From Kineococcus xinjiangensis (GTDB lineage Bacteria; Actinomycetota; Actinomycetes; Actinomycetales; Kineococcaceae): 64,000 bases of DNA. The position numbers and the translations under genes are program-made. A model generated the notes under the pieces. That model made no database searches and had not been told where the DNA came from. It saw only the letters and a program-made list of their open reading frames with translations. The stretch covers positions 310,001-374,000 of the forward strand of contig NZ_PTJD01000002.1 in NCBI RefSeq assembly GCF_002934625.1, in the 5' to 3' direction. Positions 41,451 through 49,701 of the stretch are shown here, piece after piece (position 1 is the stretch's first letter; every line of letters begins with the position of its first letter).

Positions 41451-42176
41451 TCACCCCACTTCGAGGGCGCCGCGCAGGTCCAGGGTGTGGGCGGTGCGGT
41501 CCCGCTTGGCGAGCAGGTAGCGGGCGTTGGCCGGGGTGAGGTGGACCCCGGTGGGCACCGGCTCGACGACGTCGACGCCGAGGCCGGCGAGCTGCGCGGC
41601 CTTGTCGGGGTTGTTGCTCAGCAGGGCGATGCGGGTGGCGCCGAGGGCGGTGAGCATCTGCGCGGCGACGGTGTAGTCGCGTTCGTCGGCGCCGTGACCG
41701 AGGGCGAGGTTGGCCTCGTAGGTGTCGAGGCCGCCGTCCTGCAGGGCGTAGGCGTCGAGCTTGGCGTAGAGGCCGATGCCGCGGCCCTCCTGGCGCAGGT
41801 AGAGCAGGAACCCGCCGGCGTCCGCGATGCGCTCGACGGCCTCGCGCAACTGGGGGCCGCAGTCGCAGCGCTGGGAGCCGAGGACGTCGCCGGTGAGGCA
41901 CTCGCTGTGGGGGCGCACGAGGGGCGGCACGCCGCCCGCGGACGAGCGCTCCACGGCCTGCTGCCAGGCGCCGAGGCCGAGGGCGAGGTGCTCGCGGCCG
42001 TCGGCGAGTCCGGTGAAGGTGAAGACGCGGGCGGTGGTGGCGTAGCCGTCGGCGAAGCGCAGGGGCACCTCGACGTCGGTGCGCACCGCGGCGGGTGGCA
42101 CGGCGGGCGCCTGCGCCGCGCCCCGGCACTGCGCGGGGATGTCGGCGGAGGCGACTGGGGGGACCGGTGCCGTCAT
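41451..42176 (-). CDS. ribA: GTP cyclohydrolase II
   Basis: The 241-residue enzyme opens GTP to start riboflavin synthesis. The zinc ligands are C93, C104 and C106 in SECLTGDVLGSQRCDCG, and LRQEGRGIGL (with R132) is the catalytic loop. No fused RibB domain is present, and no FMN riboswitch pattern is seen upstream. A promoter with TTGACG and TAGCGT spaced by 17 bases lies at 42207-42235, overlapped by an inverted repeat, suggesting repression by an unlinked regulator. No other rib gene is nearby. Confidence 0.92.
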   Translation of the reverse strand: MTAPVPPVASADIPAQCRGAAQAPAVPPAAVRTDVEVPLRFADGYATTARVFTFTGLADGREHLALGLGAWQQAVERSSAGGVPPLVRPHSECLTGDVLGSQRCDCGPQLREAVERIADAGGFLLYLRQEGRGIGLYAKLDAYALQDGGLDTYEANLALGHGADERDYTVAAQMLTALGATRIALLSNNPDKAAQLAGLGVDVVEPVPTGVHLTPANARYLLAKRDRTAHTLDLRGALEVG

Positions 42177-42206
42177 GGTGGCCCGCCTCTCTCGGGGGAG
42201 GTGCCG

Positions 42207-42238
42207 ACGCTAGACAGCACTAGTTGTTGCGTCAACTA
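42207..42238 (-). promoter_or_regulatory. ribA promoter with overlapping operator
   Basis: On the minus strand, TTGACG (42230-42235) and TAGCGT (42207-42212) are separated by exactly 17 bases. The dyad TAGTTG-N6-CAACTA (42221-42238) covers the -35 element and upstream spacer. The ribA start lies about 30 bases downstream of the -10. Confidence 0.65.
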
Positions 42239-42384
42239 CTTTCACCCGCAGCGCGGCCCGCCACCGCGTCGCACCCCGTCACCGCGTCGCGGGGCGCGTC
42301 CCCCGGACGGGGGAACCAGTCCGGCCACCCCGCTGCCGAGAACCCTCTGACAGGCAGGGATCCGACACGGGGGGCAGGCACGAG

Positions 42385-44736
42385 GTGCAGCAGCGCACGC
42401 AGGTCGTCAGCGCTCTGGCCGGGGCCGCACTGCTCGCGTCGGTGGGCCTGCTGGTCCCCGGGTTCCGCACCCCGCTGGCGGTCGTGGCCACCGCCGCCGG
42501 CGCGGTCCTCGTCCTCGCGGGCGTCCTCATCCACCGCCCCCTCAAGTCGATGCAGTGGCTGCTGATGGCGGCCATGCTGACCGGCCTCCTCGGCATGCAG
42601 GTCGCGACCGTCGTCGTGGGACCGGAGAGCTCCTGGGCGCTCGCACTGCTCACCGCGGCCCGCGCAGCCGGGTTCGCGTGCATCCCGCTGGTCCTGCTCT
42701 CCCGCGAGACCGGCGAGGACCGGCCGCGGATGACGGCGGAGCTGCCGATCGCCGGCGCCGGTGCGGCCCTGCTCGCCGTGCAGGTGGCGCTGATGATCGC
42801 AGCGCACCGCGACCCGGCCCCGCCGTGGTGGGAGCTGCTGGTCCCCGCGTTCGACGTGTTCGCCCTCGTCATGCTGCTCCACGTCTTCCTCTCCCGCCGC
42901 GGGCTGGAGCGCAGCGCCGTGCTGGGCATGGCCGGTGGCGTCACGTTCCTCCTCACCGACCTCCTCGTGGCCGTGGCGGGGCAGGACACGGCCCACCCCG
43001 GCGACTCCGTCCTCTCCCTGACGGCCGCGGGCTCCCTGCTCATCGGCCTCTCGGCGATGCAGTCCGACATGCACCACTTCGGCGGGGTCAGCCCCGGCCG
43101 CCCCGTGCACTCGGCCTCCGCCCGCCTGCTGGCCGCCCTGCCCGCCTTCGCCACCGCGCCGGCCCTGTGGGTGCTGGGGCTGGCGGGCCTGCTGCCCCCC
43201 TCGGGCGAGATCCTCGTGGTCCCGGCGGGCTACCTGCTCGCCGGCGCCGGCCTGGCCGTGGCGCTGGTGGCCCTGCGCCGCGCCGAGCGCACCTCCGAGC
43301 GCGACCCCCTCACGGACCTCGTCAACCGCCGTGGGCTGCTGCCGGCGGTGGAGGAGCTGCGCCAGCGGATGCCCGAGGGCGGGCTGGAGGTCTGCCTGGT
43401 GGACCTCGACGACTTCAAGCAGATCAACGACAGCCGGGGCCACGAGGTCGGCGACCAGCTCCTCGTGGAGGTCGGCCACCGCCTGCGCGCCGCCGTCGGC
43501 GACCGGGGCGTGGTCTCGCGCACCGGCGGGGACGAGTTCCTCGTGGTCGTCGCGTCCTCCGGCGACGGCTGGGGCGCCGGGGACGTGGTGCTGACGGCGC
43601 TCGACCCGCCCTTCGAGTGCGCCGGGGTGCCGACGCTCGTGACGGCCAGCGTGGGGGTCGTGACCCTGCCGCCGGGGGCCTCGCCCTCGATGGTGCTGGC
43701 CGACGCCGACGTCGCCATGTACGCCGCGAAGCAGGCGGGCAAGGGCCGCGCCCTGACCTACCGGCCGGAGCTGCGCGACCGGGTGCTCGGCGACTTCGGG
43801 ATGCAGCGGGAGCTGCGGGCGCTGCTGGACGGGGCGGATCCCGACGAGGTGGGGCGCATGATCGTCCTGTACCAGCCGATCGTCGCCCTCGCCCCCCTGC
43901 GGGTGTCCGGCGCGGAGGCCCTGGTGCGCTGGGAACACCCGCACCAGGGGATGCTCCTCCCGGCCGTGTTCCTCGACCTCGTCGAGGCGGCGGGCCTGGG
44001 CGCCCGGCTCGACGAGCACGTCATGACCGAGGCCGCGCGCCAGCTCGCCGCCTGGGACGCGGAGGGCCTGCCCCGGCTGGAGCTGAACCTGAACCTGGGC
44101 ATCGGCAGCATGCGCCGGCCGAACCTGGGCCGGGTCGTCGCCACCCTGGTGGAGCGCTACGGGCTCACGCCGGACCGCTTCCACCTGGAGATCACCGAGC
44201 ACGACGAGCTGCCCGTGGAGGGTCCCACCGCCTCCACGTTCGCGGCGCTGGCCGCGGGCGGGTTCCAGATCAGCCTGGACGACTTCGGGGTGGGGTACAC
44301 GTCCCTGACGTACCTGCGCCGCTTCCCGGTCTCGATCGTGAAGCTCGACAAGTCGCTGACCTCGCTCATCGAGGACTCCGGCGACGTGCCGCTGATGCAG
44401 GGCATCGCGGCGCTGTGCCAGGCGCTGGACGTGAAGCTGCTGGCGGAGGGCGTGGAGAACCCCGAGCAGGTGCCCGTGCTGCGGGAGCTGGGGGTGCAGT
44501 TCGCGCAGGGCTTCCACTTCGCGCGGCCGCTGACCGCGACGCAGTTCGCCGACCTGGTGCTGCGCGCGGAGCGCGGTGAGGACGTCGCCGCGGAGCTGGG
44601 GGTGCCGATCCTGCGGCCGGGGCTGCGGGAGCTGCCCGCCCCGCGGACCCGGGGTGAGGAAGACGACACCCCCCGGGCGCGGGAGGCGCTCTCGCGGGCG
44701 GTCACACTGGGACGGGAGCCGGCAGAGGGCTCCTGA
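42385..44736 (+). CDS. Membrane GGDEF-EAL protein (diguanylate cyclase/phosphodiesterase)
   Basis: The 783-residue protein starts with nine or ten hydrophobic helices (to about residue 300) of no named sensor family, then a GGDEF domain with intact GGDEF (381-385) and an EAL domain with intact EAL (E511). EAL active-site positions are kept: NLNLGIGSM, ITEHDE, DDFGVGYTSL, KLDKSL and AEGVEN. Both synthesis and hydrolysis of cyclic di-GMP are thus possible, with balance set by the membrane part. The GTG at 42385 begins just before the first helix. It is divergent from ribA. Confidence 0.88.
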   Translation: MQQRTQVVSALAGAALLASVGLLVPGFRTPLAVVATAAGAVLVLAGVLIHRPLKSMQWLLMAAMLTGLLGMQVATVVVGPESSWALALLTAARAAGFACIPLVLLSRETGEDRPRMTAELPIAGAGAALLAVQVALMIAAHRDPAPPWWELLVPAFDVFALVMLLHVFLSRRGLERSAVLGMAGGVTFLLTDLLVAVAGQDTAHPGDSVLSLTAAGSLLIGLSAMQSDMHHFGGVSPGRPVHSASARLLAALPAFATAPALWVLGLAGLLPPSGEILVVPAGYLLAGAGLAVALVALRRAERTSERDPLTDLVNRRGLLPAVEELRQRMPEGGLEVCLVDLDDFKQINDSRGHEVGDQLLVEVGHRLRAAVGDRGVVSRTGGDEFLVVVASSGDGWGAGDVVLTALDPPFECAGVPTLVTASVGVVTLPPGASPSMVLADADVAMYAAKQAGKGRALTYRPELRDRVLGDFGMQRELRALLDGADPDEVGRMIVLYQPIVALAPLRVSGAEALVRWEHPHQGMLLPAVFLDLVEAAGLGARLDEHVMTEAARQLAAWDAEGLPRLELNLNLGIGSMRRPNLGRVVATLVERYGLTPDRFHLEITEHDELPVEGPTASTFAALAAGGFQISLDDFGVGYTSLTYLRRFPVSIVKLDKSLTSLIEDSGDVPLMQGIAALCQALDVKLLAEGVENPEQVPVLRELGVQFAQGFHFARPLTATQFADLVLRAERGEDVAAELGVPILRPGLRELPAPRTRGEEDDTPRAREALSRAVTLGREPAEGS

Positions 44737-44768
44737 CCCGCCCGCAGCCGCACCCGGAGGAACCCCCC

Positions 44769-45116
44769 GTGCCGCACCGCCAGACCGCCGTCCTGTTCCG
44801 CGCCGTCGCCGTCGCCGAGGCCGTCTCGTGGGCGGCGCTGCTGGTGGCGATGTTCCTGAAGTGGGTCCTGGTCGTCGACACCCCGCACGAGGGTGGCGTG
44901 CCGGTCGCCGGCCGGATCCACGGCGCCCTGTTCATGCTCTACGTGGCGGTGGCGCTGGTGGCCGCCCGGACCTTCCGCTGGAACTGGAAGACCGCGCTGC
45001 TGGCGCTGGTCGCGGCCGTGCCGCCGTTCGCCACGGTCGTCTTCGAGCGCTGGGCGACGCGCCGCGGCATGCTCGACGCCGGCGCGGACGCCGCCGGGGC
45101 CCCCGCCCGGGGCTGA
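44769..45116 (+). CDS. DUF3817 small membrane protein
   Basis: A 115-residue protein of the DUF3817 family: FRAVAVAEAVSWAALLVAMFLKW, recognised by its AEAxSWAxLLxxMFxKW core, HGALFMLYVAVALVAARTFRW and a third helix before a short cytosolic tail. The family is common in actinobacteria, with no known reaction. CGGAGGAA precedes the GTG by about six bases. It may be co-transcribed with the GGDEF-EAL gene 32 bases upstream, and a strong terminator follows. Confidence 0.85.
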   Translation: MPHRQTAVLFRAVAVAEAVSWAALLVAMFLKWVLVVDTPHEGGVPVAGRIHGALFMLYVAVALVAARTFRWNWKTALLALVAAVPPFATVVFERWATRRGMLDAGADAAGAPARG

Positions 45117-45131
45117 GCCCGTCCCCTCGCA

Positions 45132-45189
45132 CGGAGAGGGCCCCTGCCGCCCCGGACCCGCTCCGGGACCGCGGCGGGGGCCCTCTCCG
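45132..45189. terminator. Long nested hairpin between convergent genes
   Basis: A 19-bp outer stem (45132-45150 with 45171-45189, one G-U pair) encloses a second hairpin, CCCGGA (45151-45156) with TCCGGG (45162-45167). It separates the DUF3817 gene from the convergent NYN gene. Confidence 0.85.
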
Positions 45190-45200
45190 CGTGGGGTCCG

Positions 45201-45761
45201 TCAGAGGTAGCGCAGCGGGTCGAACTCGGCCAGCGGGATGATCCGGATGCGGGGCAGGACGACGTTGAACCCGCGCACCTCGTCCTCGAGGTCGAACACC
45301 TCCAGGCCGCGTTCGCGCAGCGGCGTGTACCCGGCGTTGACGAACTCCCGGAACGCGAGCAGCCCGACGCGGCGGTCCCCGCCGAGCAGCGCCTCCACCT
45401 GCGGCAGGAAGTCGCCGTCGTGGCTGCCGAGGAGGACGTCGCCGTCGCGGTCCACCAGCGCGTCGAGGGTGCGCTGGATGCCGATGTCGACGACCTTGTC
45501 GCCCGGGCCGCCGGCCAGCGGGATGGGCTGGTAGCCCAGGGCCAGCAGCGCCTGCACGAACGGCAGCGGCATGTACCCGGACGTGGCGTTGAGGAAGAAC
45601 AGGCCCTTGGCCGGCTGGTCCCAGCGGCGGCGGGCGAAGTCGAGGACGCGGTCCCAGCGGGGCCGCTGCTCCGGGGTGGGGCGGTCGTTGAGGATCGAGC
45701 CGCCGAGGGTGGCGTCGATGTTCTCGCCGTCGATGATGACGTACGTCTGCCCCGATGCCAT
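45201..45761 (-). CDS. NYN domain protein (LabA/DUF88-like)
   Basis: A 186-residue PIN-like NYN domain: YVIIDGENID at the N-terminus, GDKVVDIGI in the middle and LLGSHDGDFLPQVEALL toward the end place the acidic residues expected to bind metal. Proteins of this type are predicted or shown RNases. There are no extra domains. The gene is monocistronic, with its 3' end against the long terminator and its start 60 bases from a divergent MOSC gene. Confidence 0.85.
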   Translation of the reverse strand: MASGQTYVIIDGENIDATLGGSILNDRPTPEQRPRWDRVLDFARRRWDQPAKGLFFLNATSGYMPLPFVQALLALGYQPIPLAGGPGDKVVDIGIQRTLDALVDRDGDVLLGSHDGDFLPQVEALLGGDRRVGLLAFREFVNAGYTPLRERGLEVFDLEDEVRGFNVVLPRIRIIPLAEFDPLRYL

Positions 45762-45821
45762 CTCGCCACCCTACTGCCGGGTCCTCCGGCGGCTCCGCGA
45801 CGTCGCCCTACGCTGACGCGG

Positions 45822-46472
45822 ATGGCGAGCATCCTGTCCGTGAACCTCGGCGCCCGTCGCCCCGTGGCGGCGAAGTCGGGGTTCAGCGGCATCGACAAGC
45901 GCCCGGCCGGGGGTCCCGTGCACGTGAGCGCCCCCGGCCCGAAGGGCACGGGCGGCAGCGGCCTGGCCGGTGACGTGGTCTGCGACACCGAGCACCACGG
46001 CGGGGACGACCAGGCGGTGTACGCCTACGCCCGCGAGCAGTACGCCGTGTGGGAGGGGCTGCTGGGGCGGGCCCTGGCGGCGGGGACGTTCGGGGAGAAC
46101 CTGACGACCGCGGGCGTGGACGTCGACGGCGCGGTGATCGGCGAGCGCTGGCGGGTAGGCCCGCAGCTCGAGCTCCAGGTGAGCTGTCCCCGCATCCCGT
46201 GCCAGACGTTCGCCGTCCGCATGGGCGAGCCGCGCTGGGTGCGGCGGTTCACCGAGCACGGCGCCTCGGGCGCCTACCTGCGGGTGCTGCAGGCGGGGCC
46301 GGTGCGGGCGGGGGACGCCGTGGAGGTCCTCGACCGGCCGGCGCACGGCGTCACGGTGGCCACGGCCTTCCGGGCGCTGACGACGCGGCCGGACCTGCTG
46401 CCGCTGCTGCTGGAGGTGCCCCAGTTCCCCGCGGCGGAGCGGGAGGACCTGGCCCGGCGCCTGCACCGCTGA
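45822..46472 (+). CDS. MOSC domain protein (YiiM-like)
   Basis: A 216-residue MOSC protein. DTEHHGGDDQAVYAYAREQY and AAGTFGENLTTAGVDVD are family hallmarks, and the conserved cysteine lies in CPRIPCQTFAVRMG. YiiM-type proteins reduce N-hydroxylated bases and amines using molybdenum cofactor with reductase partners. It differs from the other MOSC protein in this window (10193-10804) in lacking a His-rich lead. The ATG at 45822 has little ribosome binding site and may be leaderless. The stop codon lies in the first copy of a 17-bp tandem repeat. Confidence 0.85.
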   Translation: MASILSVNLGARRPVAAKSGFSGIDKRPAGGPVHVSAPGPKGTGGSGLAGDVVCDTEHHGGDDQAVYAYAREQYAVWEGLLGRALAAGTFGENLTTAGVDVDGAVIGERWRVGPQLELQVSCPRIPCQTFAVRMGEPRWVRRFTEHGASGAYLRVLQAGPVRAGDAVEVLDRPAHGVTVATAFRALTTRPDLLPLLLEVPQFPAAEREDLARRLHR

Positions 46473-46518
46473 TCGGGCCTCGCGGCTGACCGGGCCTCGC
46501 GGCTGACCGGGCCTCGCG
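46469..46518. repeat. 17-bp tandem repeat (about three copies)
   Basis: The unit CTGACCGGGCCTCGCGG occurs at 46486-46502, with one change at 46469-46485, and lacks its last base at 46503-46518. The first copy contains the stop codon of the MOSC gene. No inverted structure or ORF explains it. Confidence 0.8.
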
Positions 46519-46584
46519 CAGGGCGGCTCCCGCCGGTCGGCTCCACACTGGAGGGGCAGGGGCGCGAGCGGGAGGGAGGGGCGG

Positions 46585-47310
46585 ATGCGCGAGGGCGGGG
46601 CCGCACGGGAGCCGGCGCGCGCGTGGAGCGACCGGGACAGCGCGCTGTGGCACACGTGCGAGATCGCCGCCGACCTCGCCGCCGGCGCGGTGCCGCAGCC
46701 GCGGCTGGACATCGCCACCCCGTTCCCCCCACGGTTCGCGGCCGACGAGCGGTTCTGGGCCGCCGGCCCGTTCGACCTGCTCGCGCTGCGCGCACCGGAG
46801 GGCGCCCCACCGCGTGGCGCTCCCCGCTTCTTCCTCGCCACCGGCGCCGGTGGGCTGGCCGCGACGGCCGCCGTGGCCCTCGCCAGGGCGGCCGGCGATG
46901 CGCGCCGCCGCGCCGAGGAGGAGCGGCGGGCGGCGCCGCGGTGGGTGCGGGTCGACGCCGGCGCCCTCGCCGTCAGCGGTTGCGGGATGTACTGGCACAC
47001 CCCTGCGGCGCTGCTGACGTGGGACTGGGGCTCCGTCACCTCGGCGGAGGTGCTGGAGCCGGGCGCGGTGCACCTGACCGGCGAGGGACCGGCCGGCCCC
47101 GGGTCGTGGATCCTGCGCTCCGACTGGGCGGAACTGGTGTTCGTGACCTGGGCGCTGCAGCGGCACCCCCGCCACCCCCAGCTGCGCAGCGGCGGGTGGC
47201 TCCCCCCGGGATGGCTGTCGTGGTGCGCGACGCAGCCGTACCCGACCCGGCTGGCGTCCGCGGCGCTGCCACCGGCCGGGACGCGCCAGGTGGGCGGGCA
47301 CCCGCACTGA
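46585..47310 (+). CDS. Hypothetical Trp-rich protein
   Basis: A 241-residue protein with a strong ribosome binding site (GGAGGGAGGGG before the ATG). I cannot assign a family. It has no signal peptide or membrane helix. The centre contains RWVRVDAGALAVSGCGMYWHT and LLTWDWGSVTSAEVLEPGAVHL, a beta-strand pattern like PH- or photosystem-repeat-type domains. The C-terminal third (WILRSDWAELVFVTWALQRHP) is rich in Trp. It is monocistronic; the 158 bases after it hold the remains of nagB on the opposite strand. Confidence 0.55.
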   Translation: MREGGAAREPARAWSDRDSALWHTCEIAADLAAGAVPQPRLDIATPFPPRFAADERFWAAGPFDLLALRAPEGAPPRGAPRFFLATGAGGLAATAAVALARAAGDARRRAEEERRAAPRWVRVDAGALAVSGCGMYWHTPAALLTWDWGSVTSAEVLEPGAVHLTGEGPAGPGSWILRSDWAELVFVTWALQRHPRHPQLRSGGWLPPGWLSWCATQPYPTRLASAALPPAGTRQVGGHPH

Positions 47311-47326
47311 CCCGGCGGGCGCGCGG

Positions 47327-47472
47327 CCGGTCGCGGACCTCCCGCTCGACCACCGCTCGGTAGGACTCGGGGTGCCCCGCGGGCAGGCCGACGTGCTCGT
47401 CGCGGAGGAACGCGCGAGAACCGGCCGGCCTCCGCCCTCCGCGGCGACGAGTTCGACGACCTGCCGGCTCAC
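47327..47472 (-). pseudogene. nagB: Relic of nagB (glucosamine-6-phosphate deaminase)
   Basis: On the minus strand directly after nagA, a GTG at 47472 overlaps the nagA stop (GTGA) and opens VSRQVVELVAAEGG. The frame then breaks. In another frame, codons from 47410 to 47327 read FLRDEHVGLPAGHPESYRAV followed by VEREVRDR, matching the active-site region D-E-x-V-G-L-P-x-x-H-P-E-S-Y of NagB. Nothing of NagB is recognisable beyond it. This looks like a truncated, frameshifted remnant of the gene that normally follows nagA. The match is by eye. Confidence 0.55.
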
Positions 47473-48626
47473 GACGTCACCGGCTGCGCCGCGAAGGCCG
47501 GTTCCCCGCCGACCCAGGTCGCCCGCGTGCGCAGCCCGTCGTCCATCCAGACGAGGTCGGCGACGGCACCGGGGGCGATGCGTCCCAGGTCCGGGCGCCC
47601 GATCAGGTCGGCGGGGACGCGGGTGGCCGCGTCCACGGCGGTGACGAGGTCGACGCCGATGCCCACGGCGTTGGCGACCGCCTCGTCGAGGCGCAGCACG
47701 GAGCCGGCGAGCGTGCCGTCCTCCCGCAACGGCGGCCGGCCGTCCTCGAGGATCACCGCTTCGCCACCGAGTCGGTAGCGCCCCGGCGGCATGCCGGCGG
47801 GTGCGGCGGCGTCGGTGACCAGGGCGATGCGGCCGGGCGCCGCCGCGAAGGCGACCCGGCACGACGCCGCGGCGACGTGGTGCAGGTCGAGGATGAGCCC
47901 GAGCGTGAGGCGCTCGTCGGCCAGCGCCTGGCCGACGACCCCCGGTTCGCGGTGGTGCAGCGGGCGCTGGGCGTTGAACAGGTGGGTGACCTTCCGCGCG
48001 CCCGCGCCGGCCGCGGCCTCGACCTGCTCTGCGGTGGCGTCGGTGTGCCCGAGGCTGACGAGCACACCCGCCGACGCCAGGCGCCGCACGGCGTCCAGGC
48101 CGCCCGGTCGTTCCGGGGCCAGGGTCACCAGCGCCAGGAGGTCGCCCCCTGCCTCGAGGAGGGCTTCGACCGCGGCCGGTTCCGGGTCGCACAGGTGGGC
48201 GGGGTCGTGCGCGCCGCGGCGGTTCGCGGCCAGGAACGGGCCCTCCACGTGCACCCCGAGGACGCGGGCCCGGGGGCGGGCGGGCAGGCGCGGCAGGAGG
48301 GCCGCGGTGCGGCGCAGCGCCGCCGCGAGGTGCGGCACGGGCGCGGTGATGAAGGTCGGGAGCAGCGACGTGACCCCCGTGGCCGGCAGGGCGGTCGTGA
48401 GCTCGTCCCACTGCCGCTCGCTCGCGTCGACGAAGTCGGTGCCGAAGCAGCCGTTGACCTGCAGGTCGACGAGGCCGGGCAGGAGGACCCCGGAGTCCAG
48501 CACGACGTCGGCGCCCGCCGCCGACAGCGGGCGGACCCCCGTGATCCGCCCGTCGACGACCTCGACGACGCCGTCGTGCAGCAGCCCGCCGGGCGTGACG
48601 ACCCGTGGTGCGGCGATGGTGACCAT
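47469..48626 (-). CDS. nagA: N-acetylglucosamine-6-phosphate deacetylase
   Basis: The 385-residue amidohydrolase removes acetate from GlcNAc-6-phosphate during amino-sugar use or cell-wall recycling. Motifs are LPGLVDLQVNGCFGTDF, GVHVEGPFLAANRRGAHD, LGHTDATAEQ, VTHLFNAQRPLHHREPG and LVTDAAAPAGMPPG, with the catalytic Asp in the last. Some NagA enzymes have HLFNAM where this has HLFNAQ. The ATG at 48626 follows GGAG/GGGGG. The usual partner nagB is missing apart from a relic immediately downstream. Confidence 0.9.
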   Translation of the reverse strand: MVTIAAPRVVTPGGLLHDGVVEVVDGRITGVRPLSAAGADVVLDSGVLLPGLVDLQVNGCFGTDFVDASERQWDELTTALPATGVTSLLPTFITAPVPHLAAALRRTAALLPRLPARPRARVLGVHVEGPFLAANRRGAHDPAHLCDPEPAAVEALLEAGGDLLALVTLAPERPGGLDAVRRLASAGVLVSLGHTDATAEQVEAAAGAGARKVTHLFNAQRPLHHREPGVVGQALADERLTLGLILDLHHVAAASCRVAFAAAPGRIALVTDAAAPAGMPPGRYRLGGEAVILEDGRPPLREDGTLAGSVLRLDEAVANAVGIGVDLVTAVDAATRVPADLIGRPDLGRIAPGAVADLVWMDDGLRTRATWVGGEPAFAAQPVTS

Positions 48627-48680
48627 GTCCCCCGCTCCGTGGTGGTGGTGCCCGGTGGCGGCCCGCCTGAGCACCTCCGG

Positions 48681-49556
48681 TCAGGACGCCGTCAGGGCCC
48701 CGGCCAGACCGGGCAGGACCTCTCCCAGCGGGGCGTCCACCCGCACGTCGGCCTTGGCGTCGCCGCGGGTGGGGCCCTGGTTGACGATGGCGACGGGGAT
48801 GCCGCGCTTGGCGGCGTGCAGCACGAACCGGTAGCCCGACATGACCGTCAGGGACGAGCCCAGCACGAGCACCGACCGGGCGGCGTCCACCATCGCGAAG
48901 CTCTCCTCGACCCGGTCGCGCGGAACCGTCTCCCCGAAGAACACGACGTCCGCCTTGAGCGCGTCCGCACCGCAGCGAGGGCAGCCCACCATCCGGAACC
49001 CCGCGACCTGCTCGTCGCTCAGGTCGGCGTCGCCGTCGGGGTTGAGCGCGGTGAGCTCCCCGAGCCGGGCGTCGAACTCGGGGTTCGCCTCGGACAGGCG
49101 ACAGGACAGCTCGTCGCGCGGGCTGACGTCGCCGCAGGACATGCACACGACGCGGTCGAGGTTGCCGTGCAGCTCGACGACGCGCCGCGACCCGGCCGCC
49201 AGGTGCAGGCCGTCGACGTTCTGCGTGACCGTGCCGCCGACCAGACCGGCGGCCTCCAGCTCCGCGACGGCCAGGTGGCCGGAGTTGGGCCGGGCGCGGC
49301 GGAAGCGCCGCCAGCCGACGTGGCTGCGCGCCCAGTAGCGGCGCCGGCCCGCGGCCGAGCCCGTGAACTCCTGGTACGTCATGGGCGTGTGCCGCTGCAG
49401 GGAGCCGTTGGGACCCCGGTAGTCCGGGATGCCCGAGTCCGTGGAGAGGCCGGCGCCGCTGAGCACGACCACGCCGCCGGCGGCCACCACGTCGCGCAGC
49501 GCGGCGGTCCCGGCGGGCACGGGGCCCGCCGTCTCGGGGTGCGGGCCCGGTCGCAT
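48681..49556 (-). CDS. Sir2-family NAD-dependent protein deacylase
   Basis: The 291-residue sirtuin has GAGLSTDSGIPDYRG, TQNVDGLH and the catalytic His in ELHGNL. The zinc pairs are C-x2-C in CMSCGDV and CPRCG. It removes acyl groups from lysines using NAD. The insert between the two zinc pairs is longer than in small bacterial sirtuins, as in actinobacterial class II/IV members. Start is uncertain between ATG 49556 and GTG 49562. nagA lies 54 bases downstream on the same strand, so the two may be co-transcribed, both linked to acetyl turnover. Confidence 0.92.
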   Translation of the reverse strand: MRPGPHPETAGPVPAGTAALRDVVAAGGVVVLSGAGLSTDSGIPDYRGPNGSLQRHTPMTYQEFTGSAAGRRRYWARSHVGWRRFRRARPNSGHLAVAELEAAGLVGGTVTQNVDGLHLAAGSRRVVELHGNLDRVVCMSCGDVSPRDELSCRLSEANPEFDARLGELTALNPDGDADLSDEQVAGFRMVGCPRCGADALKADVVFFGETVPRDRVEESFAMVDAARSVLVLGSSLTVMSGYRFVLHAAKRGIPVAIVNQGPTRGDAKADVRVDAPLGEVLPGLAGALTAS

Positions 49557-49701
49557 CGTCACCGGCACATCGTCACCCGCCTCGGCGCCGCTGTCGCGCG
49601 GGGCGGCTGCGCCTGCTGCGGCGCCGGCGACCGCCCGCTGCGGCGGGACAGCGCGCTGCCGGTCTCCCGCGGAGGCCGTCGCACCGTGGTTGGCTGACGG
49701 G

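Noticed and set aside
42177-42384. Possible FMN riboswitch before ribA
   Set aside because: The region shows a normal promoter, a dyad and a very short leader, with no room for the conserved RFN element.
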